The position numbers were made by a program, and so were the translations under genes. DNA of 64,000 nt from Citrus sinensis (taxonomy: Eukaryota > Streptophyta > Magnoliopsida > Sapindales > Rutaceae): the NCBI RefSeq assembly GCF_022201045.2, contig NC_068558.1, positions 43,799,001 through 43,863,000 of the forward strand. Reading direction: 5' to 3'. This document shows, one piece after another, positions 13,662 through 24,245 of the stretch. Position 1 is the first letter of the stretch. Each line of letters begins with the position of its first letter. The notes beneath the pieces are model-generated. The model saw only the letters and a program-made list of their open reading frames with translations. It had not been told where the DNA came from and ran no database searches.

Positions 13662-13704
13662 GCCCAATAGATTGAAATATAGGATACACGCACAAAATTA
13701 TTAT
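13662..13704. repeat. Copy of the uL24m gene's 3'-flank segment
   Basis: AGATTGAAATATAGGATAC followed by ACAAAAT-ATTATT-ATC matches the segment around 24124-24165, just beyond the uL24m stop codon, in the same orientation. About five mismatches in about 40 bp. It sits beside an exon fragment from the same gene that lies in the opposite relative orientation. Confidence 0.6.
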
Positions 13705-13754
13705 TCATCCACCCAGGCTTATCCAACATACTTATTCTGGCATCATTTATGCAG

Positions 13755-13831
13755 GACGGGTCCCAAGGATACGCCATTAGGGAGAAGGCATATGATGCCA
13801 AAATCTGTGAAAGGGCATGCCTGATCTTTGA
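13755..13831 (+). pseudogene. Fragment of the last exon of the mitochondrial uL24 (KOW) gene
   Basis: The + strand reads GGGTCCCAAGGATACGCC, then GCATATGATGCCAAAATC and GGGCATGCCTGATCTTTGA. This is the last exon of the gene at 24246-26697 (GPKDTP ... YDAKSGKGMPDL). An acceptor-like ATGCAG precedes it, as in the parent. Relative to the parent exon it has lost about 9-10 bases in the middle and carries several substitutions, so the frame is broken. Only this exon was copied, so it is not a processed gene. Confidence 0.75.
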
Positions 13832-13867
13832 AGCATGACACGAAGAAGAACCCAAGAATTCAAATGT

Positions 13868-14880
13868 AAAGCATAAAGGATACCCATTCTATGCAGAAGT
13901 GCAAGCCAATCTTGACAAGTGGCAGCTATACACATCAAAATTGGAATAATCTGGAACTGTGCAGCTGTGTGCGTCACCAATCAAAACCCAAATTGTGTAA
14001 TGGCCCTCTCCAATGCTTTGTAAATCAGAGTCTGTTTGCTGCGGCACTCAGAGCAGCAACATCCACGCAAAATCTGCATTGGCGGATCGATTGTAAATCC
14101 CGCTATGTCAACATGTGCTAACTTTTAGAAATTAAATGCTGAAGAAATAGGAACAATGAGATAAAGCTTTCATTACTGCAAGGCATAAACATTTTGCATT
14201 ACTTCTACAATCAACTGATTTAGAAGGCTAAAGACAGCTCTACAATTAAGCAAAATAAAAGAGAAAGAAGTTACAACTTCACTAATTTCAGCTCGAACAA
14301 ATTCGCAATAAGTTAAAGACAGTATATAGAACCTCAATAACAATCTTCTGTTTCTAAATATGCCTACCGATTGGATAAATAAGGTTACTGCAATCATTTC
14401 CATTGAATCACAATCACCACAATAGTAAACATGATATTTACCACCCAATCTCAGCAACAGGGTAAAGATCAAAAGAAAATAATAAATGTATTATGCAGGG
14501 GCGTCAAGTAAAAAACTAATTACCAATAAGATTTGGAAAAAAAAAAGAAAAAAGAAAAGTATAATGCAGTTATTGTCGAATCAGATTATACTGTAACTCA
14601 GTTACCAGATCTCGCAATATGACATAATAATTAACAATTAAAAAGATAAAAAATAAATTCTTAACTTTAATGTATTCCTCAGTAGCCAAACAGTATTCCT
14701 AAAGTATAAAAAAGTGAAAAAAAAAAATACACGAACAATCAGTCACAGATAAACAAAATGAAAACATACCCATAAATAAAGTTGTCTTTCTCAAGCATTT
14801 TCTTCTTGCAAACATAACACCCTTCAAGAAATTTTCACTCTGCCCCTGACAGTGACCATTACCACTAGCATTTCATTCAT
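13868..14880 (-). pseudogene. Decayed tandem copy of the FLZ gene
   Basis: Sequence from the 3' flank through the finger end of exon 1 matches 11821-12800 at an offset of about 2.05 kb. The exon 1 remnant (about 14771-14880) still encodes KFLEGCYVCKKKMLEKDNFI and keeps the GTATGT donor. The exon 2 remnant (13981-14073) can be read as RGCCCSECRSKQTL and onward to a stop. The two remnants no longer share a splice phase: exon 2 is one base short compared with the parent. The N-terminal coding part before the finger is absent and replaced by unrelated AT-rich DNA. Without transcript evidence it is best read as a pseudogene, although both finger halves keep their cysteines. Confidence 0.75.
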
Positions 14881-15123
14881 AATTCTACTATCAACACATG
14901 AATTCCACACAAAACTTCTTGTATCACTCCAAAAAACCTTGTTAACTAATAAATGAATTCTAAAACTCCCTACTGTCACTCCTATCTTTCTCAATTCACA
15001 ATATGTACATGCCATTCCTAAAGCTAAAAAACAGTAGATGGTGTTGCATAGTTTAAGTCAGTCTCTAAAGGACTTCTACATCTCAAGTCTAGTTAAAAAG
15101 CATTTAGTAGCTGAAAAACTTCA

Positions 15124-17478
15124 TCAACACAAGCCTAACCACTTCTTAAAACCTAAGGCTGCTTCTCTCTTTTTAAGTTGAGCTTCTGTCTGGAATTTGG
15201 GAGTTTTGCCCTTATATAGTGTTTTATGGTACTTCAAGAAAAGGGTTCGATATTTGTACTTGTCAATAAACATCTTCCCTTCCTCCATCATAGCCACCAC
15301 TTCATTTGCTCGAGCAAAAAAACCACCCCTTACGAATGTATAAAGTACAGAATCCAGAAGTTCCTCATCAAACTTCATAGAGGTAGAAGAAGCAAATGAT
15401 TTCATTTCACCCCATAGCTCTGTTACCTCTGTATATTTGCCCCCAATAGCCGCATATCCAGTGACCATAGAATGGAATGTTTGAGCATTCGGGAGATGGC
15501 CCAGGCTCCTCATCCTCTTCAAAGCCTTCTCAGCATCTTGCATCAACCTCTTCTTACAAAAGAAGTGGATTACATTATTCCAATCATGAACGCCACAGTC
15601 AATTCTCTGCCCTTCCTTGACTTCTTGCAAGAGCTTCGCCATCAACCCAGCTTCATGATTCTGTGCACATCCCTTGACCAACATCTTAAATTCTTGATGT
15701 CCAGATCTTGGAATTTTAGACTCTTTCATCTCTTTGAATAGATGGAGAGCTCCCGGAGTATCTTTCTGAACAATCTTGGATTGGAGCAAGGCTTCATAAC
15801 AGCTTGCATCAAGCTGAATCCCAGCACTACGAGCATCTCGTAAAAGAGCTGTGACTTCTCTGGGACGATTTGCTTCAATGTATGCCTTTAAGAGCGAGGC
15901 ATATACAGAGGAACTTGCTCTAACCCCAGCCAAATGCATCTCATCGAGAAGGTCATGCGCCTGATCTAACCACCCAAGTGAGATGCATAAAGTAATGACA
16001 TGACCCAAGGCTGCATCATCATGCGAAACTTGCAAATTTTCTTTCTCTGCCTTGATAAGAAAATGAGTCAATTCCTTGGTCTTGCCAGCTTCCAGGAAGG
16101 CCTTCACCAATTTGATGTAAATTTTTTCAGTTGGTTGGAGAATACCATGCTCTGTAGTAATCAATTCAACTTGCTTCTGCAACATACCTAACAAAGTTTG
16201 AAGCACTCTCTTTACCTCAGCCTCAAGAGCTACAAATTTTCGGTCTTTAGTGAAGTCCTCATATGACAAGATATGGTTTTCAATTATTCCGCTATTCTCT
16301 AAATCGACTGAATTTGTACAGTTCACATTCTGCTCAGAAGGTGTCCTATTATTGACCCCAACAGCATTAAATGGTAACATGGCAGCAGCAAGAGAATTTC
16401 GTGCTTCCTTTGCCCTCTGAAGCATTTCCAAAACCATCTTGGAAGCAGAGTTAAGATCCCCAAACTTCAAATGGCAACTAAGCAAACAATTATAGAACTG
16501 ACGAAACTGAATGTCACTTAGGTTAACAGCTTCATCTATATGTCTCTGAAGCTTCCTTAGCTCTTCTCTTCGCCCATTTCTCTCATATATGTGTGCCATG
16601 ATGATCAGTAAGTTTGAATCTGCTTTTACCCCAATTCGAGGCATTATATCAAGGAGCTGTTCAGCTTTTCTCGTTGTCTCAAACAAGAGGCACCCAGCCA
16701 AAGCAATATTGAAAGTATTAGTATTAGGCTTCATAGCAATCAAAGGTGCATTACACTTTTTACGAGGGTCCACCCTGCCATCTTGGAATAAGTAACCTAT
16801 TTCAAGAATCAACTCAGCAGCAAGGTAAGCACCAGGAGCTGTTAGCGACATGTGGGCCAAGATTGCCGACCAGGCTGTCACAGGAGGATATTGTTCTGTT
16901 GCTACCAACTTTCTCAAAATAGTTGATGCAGGAACTGGTAAACCACATTTAGAGAGACCAAGTGAGAGATAAATAAGAGGTTCCTTTTCCAACAGAATCT
17001 GTTTACCTTCCTCAAAAGCTTGTTCCACCAATCCATAAGCCTTCTCAAGCCACTTGGAGTCGAGGCTTTCAACGAAACTTGTTAGAATCTTGTTCACTAG
17101 TGTTTTTCGTGGAAACCCATCCATCTGCATATGCTGTTCATACAACTTCCATGCATCACCGTATCTATGCTCATTAATAGCATTTTCTATTTCCGCACTT
17201 AATTTTGCTGGGTCTCGAGCCTGAACCAAGATTGTTCCACCCATACTTGAAAAAGGATGAGTTGGATAGGTGAATTCATTCAGGTTTGGCAAGACACCAG
17301 TTTGCATATTTAAGTAGGTCAAATAGCAGCGGACCAGAATGGGCTCAAATCCCAACCACTGACTCCTAGCACTCTGAATCTGGTGTCTAGAAACCCAGGC
17401 AGCGTTTTGACAGCTATCATTGAATAAGCCTAGTATAGCTGAAGAAGAAGCTGAGAAATGACGCCTCACTTTCCACAT
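15124..17478 (-). CDS. P-class pentatricopeptide repeat (PPR) protein, 784 aa, probably mitochondrial
   Basis: PPR proteins bind organelle RNA and support its processing, stability or translation. The single coding exon starts at the ATG of MWKVRRHFSASSSAILG, a basic, Ser-rich N-terminus typical of mitochondrial presequences. Degenerate 35-residue helical repeats are visible across the protein, for example TNTFNIALAGCLLFETTRKA, then DASCYEALLQSKIVQKDTPG and NAQTFHSMVTGYAAIGGKYT. No E, DYW or SMR C-terminal domain is seen, so it is P-class. From memory it resembles Arabidopsis At1g03100-type proteins (ILVQARDPAKL, KPLIYLSLGLS-like blocks); that is unconfirmed. The leader contains an intron of about 490 bp (17522-18011) with a GTGAGT donor and a TTTTTGCAG acceptor. 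The upstream exon reaches about 18170. Confidence 0.9.
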   Translation of the reverse strand: MWKVRRHFSASSSAILGLFNDSCQNAAWVSRHQIQSARSQWLGFEPILVRCYLTYLNMQTGVLPNLNEFTYPTHPFSSMGGTILVQARDPAKLSAEIENAINEHRYGDAWKLYEQHMQMDGFPRKTLVNKILTSFVESLDSKWLEKAYGLVEQAFEEGKQILLEKEPLIYLSLGLSKCGLPVPASTILRKLVATEQYPPVTAWSAILAHMSLTAPGAYLAAELILEIGYLFQDGRVDPRKKCNAPLIAMKPNTNTFNIALAGCLLFETTRKAEQLLDIMPRIGVKADSNLLIIMAHIYERNGRREELRKLQRHIDEAVNLSDIQFRQFYNCLLSCHLKFGDLNSASKMVLEMLQRAKEARNSLAAAMLPFNAVGVNNRTPSEQNVNCTNSVDLENSGIIENHILSYEDFTKDRKFVALEAEVKRVLQTLLGMLQKQVELITTEHGILQPTEKIYIKLVKAFLEAGKTKELTHFLIKAEKENLQVSHDDAALGHVITLCISLGWLDQAHDLLDEMHLAGVRASSSVYASLLKAYIEANRPREVTALLRDARSAGIQLDASCYEALLQSKIVQKDTPGALHLFKEMKESKIPRSGHQEFKMLVKGCAQNHEAGLMAKLLQEVKEGQRIDCGVHDWNNVIHFFCKKRLMQDAEKALKRMRSLGHLPNAQTFHSMVTGYAAIGGKYTEVTELWGEMKSFASSTSMKFDEELLDSVLYTFVRGGFFARANEVVAMMEEGKMFIDKYKYRTLFLKYHKTLYKGKTPKFQTEAQLKKREAALGFKKWLGLC

Positions 17479-18239
17479 TGATAAAATTTTTCTAAACAAC
17501 ACCAACTACAAACCCTGTGCTCTGCAAAAATGACAGCATTCACAAAAGTTACAACCGACTTTGACAGAAGCATTCAGACGAGAATGAAGCTGGATATTAT
17601 AAATAACAATTCCAAGCACTAAGAAATAAACTCCCAGGCAAAATGGGAAAAAAAAAATTACAGTGAACATAGAATATCTGCATTCTGAATTACAATAAAA
17701 AGTGCATATTCAAATCGACGTCAAAATTTCAGCGACTCATTCAATATGAGGCAACACGCTAAATGAAACATGACTATATTATTGATTTTTAGCACTGACC
17801 ATGCTAAAGAAAAAGGGAGAATTGCAACAGGGTTTCACAGCTGAGGCTAAAATGTTGAAATCACTATTTCCTCTCTCAGTGAGGCAATTTATCAAACATT
17901 TAAGAAACATAGAAAAGCTTACATGCAGAAACAAACAAGTCACGGCAGCTTGAATTGACAAGGAAATAAGTTGGGAAGACCTAACGGTTTCGGTGTGGAA
18001 TTCAAACTCACGTCAAGTTAGCATCACTGTTAGCATCGCTGCGGTCTGTGCAATTCGGACCAAAAGAGAATTGCAGCTGAAAAATATCCGTTATTCTCTG
18101 CTCTCTGTCTCCATATGCTAACACCCGAACGAAATTGGTTACTACTCAAGAGCGGAGTGGGATTGGGCTGAGGTTTCGAAGGAAGATCGATACGGCACCG
18201 GATTTGGGCCTGAAACGTGGGCCTCATTTGACACAAGGC

Positions 18240-19890
18240 CTGTCATTCAGTTTTCTTTTTTTAATGATTGAGCTTTTGACACACTTAAATTTCCTAAAAA
18301 AGCCCCGCTTCTAAAAATATCCCATTAAAAATGTTTTAAAATTTAAAATAATTCCAATAGCACCCATCTAATTCCAAAAGTGCCCTTCATGGACATTCCT
18401 CTAGCTTTTCTAATCTTTTCTTATTTCTATTAAACCCCATAATCCATAATTAACAATTTTCAATTACCTTGTTATTCATTCAAATTAATTTTTTCTCTCA
18501 CAACTTTTAACTCCACGTTACTAAATTGTCATTTTGAAGACCAAACACAAATTTGTTGATTTTTCAAAATAATGCCAGAAGAATAAATGTGGATACTATT
18601 AAAAATAAATAAATAAACAAAATTCTAATTTCATTAAATTATAAAGAACACGACCTTTGATGCATTAGTCTTTTTTTTGGGGGGGGGGTGGGGGGGGGGT
18701 TTAACAGCATCCCACTTTATTAATTTGGGATGTCTTTTACTTGATTATTGTATGCTCAATTGTCAATATTGAAATAAATTAAGAAAAAAATTATAAAAAT
18801 TTGACCTTTATAACAAATTAATAGTCAACATAGTCGTGATATCAAAATTTCAAAATGATAAAATTTTATACCTTGATTCTAAATTTTTGTTTAAGATAAG
18901 AATACGATCTCTCTCACTCACTTTTTAATCTTACAATAAAGTAATACGTAGAACAATATTTTTGTTGTCGATTAAAATGGAAATAACTAGGCTTAAATTG
19001 TTAATCTCACATTTGTTCAAATTATCCATATTATTTAAATTCATTGATTGAAAGATACTCATATATACTATGGATTTTACTACAGACTTATGGTGAACAT
19101 ATTTTTATTTACATCAGCAACTTATATAAAATATATTTTTCTATCGTGCTGTTAAAAATGACACAAGCTTATAATAATAAAATTATTAGTTTAACTTGTC
19201 ACAAATGAGAATTAAGATCCTTTCCTAATAATTTTCTCCCATATTCTCTCTTAGTTTCTAAATCTAATGAAAAAAATTGTAAACTAAATTAAAAAAATTA
19301 ACTGAATTATCGACATCAAAATTTAAAACCGAAACTTAACCACTCATTAAATTAAAAAAAGGTTAAGAGAGAAAAAAAAACAAAAATAAAAACACTAAGA
19401 GAAAATCTTTGTCCTACCAATAATGTCCCCAAAAAAATTGGCTAACTGATTTTCATATCAATTTTTTTAATTAGTTACAGTTAAAATCAATTTCTTTAGT
19501 TAGTTACAGTCTTATCTTAAAAAAAGGAGAGGGGGAAAGGAGGGGAAAAAATCGCCACTTACAAACATTATTGTTCTTGAAAACCACACCACGTCTTGGC
19601 TCGCTCGTCTTTGCAACTCTAGTCAAAATTTCTTTTATCCGATATCAGCCTTTGCTATGGAGAAAACTAACGATATAAAATGGAGGGAAGAATTCACCAA
19701 ACAGTATTTTGCAAGGCTCGTGTATATTTCACACACGTGTGATTTACCATTGATCAAATCCTCGCACTGCATGTTTATCCTCCTACTGTAATATTCTTTT
19801 GATTCTTTAGCTGCCTGAGCCCTCACCGAGTTAAGTCATCAAATCCATAATATATTTATTAGCACAAGACCACCGACGCTTCAACTTATA
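18240..19890. other. AT-rich intergenic DNA
   Basis: No gene recognised. It contains the poly(G) tract listed separately, poly(A) runs and short open frames only. Confidence 0.5.
18671..18699 (+). repeat. Homopolymer tract T8-G10-T-G10
   Basis: Eight T are followed by ten G, one T and ten more G. The G-runs could form a quadruplex, and such tracts are also prone to assembly error. Confidence 0.85.
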
Positions 19891-20762
19891 GGTAGCGTTT
19901 ACTTTTTGGATTGGATTGGGAATCTTGGGGAGTGAGAATCCTAGGATTGAGAGCGTGGAATGGGAGTGAGAGTAGGTTGTTTACTTACACTGGAATGGAA
20001 GCATGGAATGGAGATCAGAATCCAATTTATGTGTTTACTTTGTCTTGAATTGGGAGTAAATAGTTTCAAATTACAATTTTATCCTTATTTAAAGAATTAT
20101 AATTTTTAATTACAAAACTAATAAAAAATATATTTAATGAATAATATTTATTTTATTATATTTGTAAATTTATTATAATTATTAATATTCTTAATTATGA
20201 ACAATAAATTATTAATTGTAATTTTAATATAAAATGAAATGTTATTTTATTTTATTTTATATAATTATATTAAATTTATTATTATATAAAATAATAATAT
20301 AATATTATTTAGTACAAAATTAATATTTTCTTAGAATAAAGTATTTATTATTATTATTAAATAAATATAGTACTATTATTTTTAAAATAAATATAATAAT
20401 ATTATATTTATTAATTCTCTATTAATATAATAATATTATTTTAAAATAATTTTAACTTAGAATCAATGTAAATTATTATTTAGTTAAATATAATATTATT
20501 ATTTAAATAAATATAATATAATATTATTTATTTTATTTTATTAATTATAAAACATAAAATAAAAAAAGGATAGAAATGGGAGAGGTGGGGGTGGATTCCC
20601 ACTCCCACCTCCCCCAATGGGAGTCCCACTCCCACTCTCCACTCCAAAAATGAGTGAGGCCTACGGAGTGGGACTCTCAATCCCTCTCCATTTTAAGTAA
20701 GTAAACGCTGGAGTGGGAGGAATCCACACTCCTCACTCCCACTCCAGCAAGTAAACACAACA
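19891..20762 (-). mobile_element. PIF/Harbinger-like non-autonomous DNA transposon, copy 2 (872 bp, inverted)
   Basis: Same family as 9005-9939 in opposite orientation: left end GGTAGCGTTTACTTTTTGGA, right end (reverse complement) TGTTGTGTTTACTTGCTGGA. ATA flanks both sides (19888-19890 and 20763-20765), a 3-bp target duplication. The AT-rich interior aligns with the reverse complement of copy 1 almost throughout. No transposase frame. Confidence 0.8.
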
Positions 20763-21027
20763 ATAATGAACTGTGGGAGTCAAGTCAAAATTTTAAGAAC
20801 ATTGGCTTAGTGCTCATTATTTATTTATTATGATGCCGGATCTCCGATTTATACATATACATGTCCATAGATAATAGATACATGTTCAACATTATTCGTT
20901 ATCTCACAGAGTTGAAAAAAGGGTCACTAAAACACACTTGGTTGTCAGTACTCAGTAGTGTCGAGTCGTCGGACACAAAACTTCACTCGTCACTTGTGCT
21001 CCTCAACATTATTCTCAGCACCTCCCC

Positions 21028-23024
21028 TCATTCGTAAGCCCGGCCTTGCTGTTGTTGATGCCATCTACTTGGTCCCTTGAAGAACCAATCTTGATCTTGG
21101 TTTCCGAACACGCGTTCCACTTCATCGGCCCTGGTGTTAAAAGCCAATTCTTTAGCTTCGCTCTCCATAACCTTGAATATCTTATTTCTCCCCGCAAGAG
21201 GGAACCTGATGTTGCCCTCCGCATTGATTTCGAAGCAGACAACTTCAAGATTATTGTTTTGTGATGCGACTGTGACAACAGGATGACCTGCCGGGACGAT
21301 GTACGCTGAATCGGTCCTTATCCGGGAGCTTACTTTGTGGTACGTGGCGCTGCCCTCTTCTCTTGTGCTGCTGCCTTGATGTCGGCGTTCACTTGATGAC
21401 CTGGATACGTGTGGGCATGCGATCTCAATGTACCCGTCTCCTGCAACCACCACCGCCACCTTTGTTGACCTTGAGTTGTAGAACGGAGCAGCCATTGCTC
21501 CCTTGGAGATGTTGGCGTAGGAGACCGTGATGTCCAGGTCTTCAAGTGGCCTAAAGTCGTTGGAATCGGCTTCAAAGAGCTCCCCGAAGTTGTTTGAATG
21601 AGAAGGGCGCTTTCCGAAAAGATTGAATGTGCCCCTTGATTCCCCCGCAAATGGCCAAATGCTGGGCCCTTCCTGACTTCGGCTCAGAGCTCGAATCTGT
21701 TGCTTGCTGGCTTTCACCATGGCTCCTTGGTCCTGTTGGAATAATACTCTCTCCAGGCTGTCCCTTTTCGTCTGGGAAGGAAAATTAATGCACATCAATT
21801 AGATTAAAAAAAAAAGCATATGTTACAACTTAATTTTATTACTAAGAAATTAATTACCTTAAAAGCGGATTCAAGTATCTCCCAACTGAAAGCCCTCAAG
21901 AAAGATTCAGGATTTTCACCACCCGCCCCATAGAATGCCTGCATCAGAGAAAAGTTCGGAGGAGCCAATGAAAAATCCCACTATGATCAATTATGTAGAT
22001 GCTAAAAACTAGGAAGGAAGGGAACAGAGCAAAGATATAATATACCTCGTACTGGCCAGGAAGATTGATGGATTTAATAAATTTGACGATGTAAAGTTTT
22101 TCATCATCATCTGTATTGGTGACATAGAAAGTATTACCAGAAGGAACCCTTATGATATCTCCACGTTTAACATTGTAGCTCTCTCTGTTATTCTCACGGA
22201 TCACAGTGATAGTTCCTTGTCCTACAAAAAAGCCAAAGAGTCGACGAAACATAACGTAAATCATATATTCATCTCATCCCCCAAGTACGTAAACAATAAA
22301 AAAGATAGTGGAAACAAGAAAAATTACCCCAAGAAACAAAGAAAACGGCATCAGCATCCAAGTGGGTTGGAGTTACAAATGTTTGAGGATTAGCAATAAG
22401 AATGCCAAGGCGGTACTTCTCAAGGCCACGAAGAAGCTTTGATCTTTGAGTGAACTTGGGAAGAAAAGCAACTCTTCCATGTTGGCTGGTAACTCTACTA
22501 CTGAAGTGATGTTTATGAAAGACATATGGATTCTCATCTTCTTCTTCTTCTTCTTCTTCATGCCCTTGCCACTACCTCTCCTCATCTCCCTCTTCCTCTT
22601 CCTCTTCCTCTTGCGTGTTATGTTGTCCTCCTTCTCCCTCTTTCTCTCTTCTATATTTCTCCTGACACCTAAACCGACACAGCGCTCTCTGTTGTCCTCC
22701 CTCCTCTTGCCGATCGCATTCCCTCTGGCACTGCCTCAGATGCTTTTCTGCAGGCTCACCAGGGTTCATCCACTCGTGGCGGCCGCCCCATTCTTTTTCT
22801 TCTTCACTCTCTCCCTCTCGATGCCTTTCTCGTTGTTCCTTCTCTTTGTAGTACTCTTCACACGTCCTTGCGCATTGCTCCTTCTGCTTCTCGTCGTATT
22901 GTTGTCGGGCTCTGCACTGATGCTTGCACTGTTTTAGCTCTGGGTCTTTTGTAGCCAGAGCTAAACCAGCACACAGGACTAAGACAGAAAGTGTGAAAAG
23001 GGTAAAACAAAGCTTTCGATTCAT
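21028..23024 (-). CDS. Vicilin-like (7S globulin) seed storage protein, 565 aa, 4 exons
   Basis: A secreted, vacuolar seed storage protein of the cupin family. Exons 22328-23024, 22046-22221, 21858-21938 and 21028-21771 join in frame (donors GTAATT, GTATAT, GTAATT). The ATG opens MNRKLCFTLFTLSVLVLCAG, a clear signal peptide. Next come Cys-x3-Cys pairs (CKHQCRA, CARTCEE, CQRECDR, CRFRCQE), as in the N-terminal pro-region of vicilins that releases antimicrobial peptides, then a Glu-rich run. Two cupin domains follow: the first includes THLDADAVFFVSWG and VPSGNTFYVTN; the second includes FGELFEADSNDFRPLEDLDI and IVPAGHPVVTVASQ. The C-terminus is WFFKGPSRWHQQQQGRAYE. The frame is intact throughout. 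The hairpin-connecting Cys motifs match the vicilin-like antimicrobial peptide type rather than short vicilins. Confidence 0.93.
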
Positions 23025-23109
23025 AGCTATTATTATAAACAGGACAACACTTGGGGATTCCTTTAATTGCTTGCTGTCTTCGATTTGTTGCTGATGAAGA
23101 GATTGAGAA

Positions 23110-23206
23110 TGGAAATTGATTTATATACTGTGATATTAAAATATAAAATTGGATGGCAATGGGATAGTTAACTCATGCAGGCAGACGAGTGTCCATCCAA
23201 CGTGTC
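23110..23206 (-). promoter_or_regulatory. Seed-type promoter of the vicilin-like gene (TATA box, RY motif, ACGT motif)
   Basis: Reading towards the gene on the minus strand: an ACACGT core at about 23200, the RY repeat TGCATG (23174-23179), then a TATATAAA-type box at about 23120, roughly 95 bp before the ATG. RY plus ACGT near the TATA box is the known layout of seed storage promoters (B3 and bZIP factors). The motifs are seen; seed-specific activity is inferred. Confidence 0.6.
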
Positions 23207-23818
23207 GAGCTCAGTGAGTATTCAATCGCCGCGTATCACTGCACTAGCATTGCTGATGACTATATGGAACAACTATGTCCGTGCAGCAAAGTTCAGAAAG
23301 ATTTTTGCTGTGTACGGTTTTAAATTTTTCTCTTGGAAACCTCGATGTTCCAATACAGACGGAGTCTTCACGTAGCAGTACGGACAAAGTAGCTAGCTGA
23401 CAAAAAAAAATTACAGAACGAACTATAATGCCTACGGTGTTATTATGTTAATTAATTTTTTAATCTTTTATCTCCTACAGCGCATGGCTTTAGAAGTAAT
23501 TTTGTCTTTTGTTTAAATAAGGGAACTCGGCAGACAAAGGCTCAGGCCTTTCACCGCATAAAGAACAAGCACTAATTTGTATGGTGATATGATCGAACTT
23601 GCTAAGGATATCGGCTCGTAGCAGTTGTGAAAAAATAAAAAAATAAAAAGAAAAAAGATGCGACTTATTAGTAGAGATATACATGATTCTACTTTTGTTC
23701 ACACTGATGGGCGTTCATCGGTTACAGCTGGCTGGCTTGAAAGTCCTTTTCAGGACTCTTAAACATGGCAACATAAATAACCTGCTGAAGCCATGCAATG
23801 GAATTGTAAGTGATAAAA

Positions 23819-24018
23819 GGTGCTGGAAATGAACACAACTCGGTGATAGGCTGATAAGGGGTGTATAAATCGGCATTGTTGCTTCACAGGTGCATAGTAA
23901 CTGCATATAAGTGATGACAGGTGCTGGAAATGAACACAACTTGCCAACTTGGCGATGGGCTGATAAGTTAAAGGGTGCATCAACCGGCCCTGTCGCTTCA
24001 GAGGTGCGCAGCAGCAGT
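23819..24018. repeat. Two-copy tandem repeat, period about 101 bp
   Basis: GGTGCTGGAAATGAACACAA starts at 23819 and again at 23920. GGCTGATAAG and GTTGCTTCACAGGTGCA (second copy GTCGCTTCAGAGGTGCG) follow in both. The second unit has an extra short stretch before GGCTGATAAG. It lies between the vicilin promoter and the uL24m 3' end. Confidence 0.75.
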
Positions 24019-24245
24019 ACCGGTTGTCATTACAAGGTTAGAGCACAATGTAGACTGAAAAATATTCAAGCTGTGAAATTCAATCAATTTGAGGGCAATT
24101 ATACTTGTAAAACGCGCCAAACAGATTGAAATATAGGATACGGATACAAAATCATTATTGATCCTAGGCATACATATTCGCTCACTCATTCTTCTCCAAC
24201 ATCTCCCATTATATAATAAGATCTCAATAAATTAAACACGGTTCT

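Noticed and set aside
22446-22937. 163-codon plus-strand hydrophobic frame
   Set aside because: Antisense shadow of the Glu-rich vicilin exon 1; Leu/Phe/Ser runs come from GAG/GAA codons read backwards.
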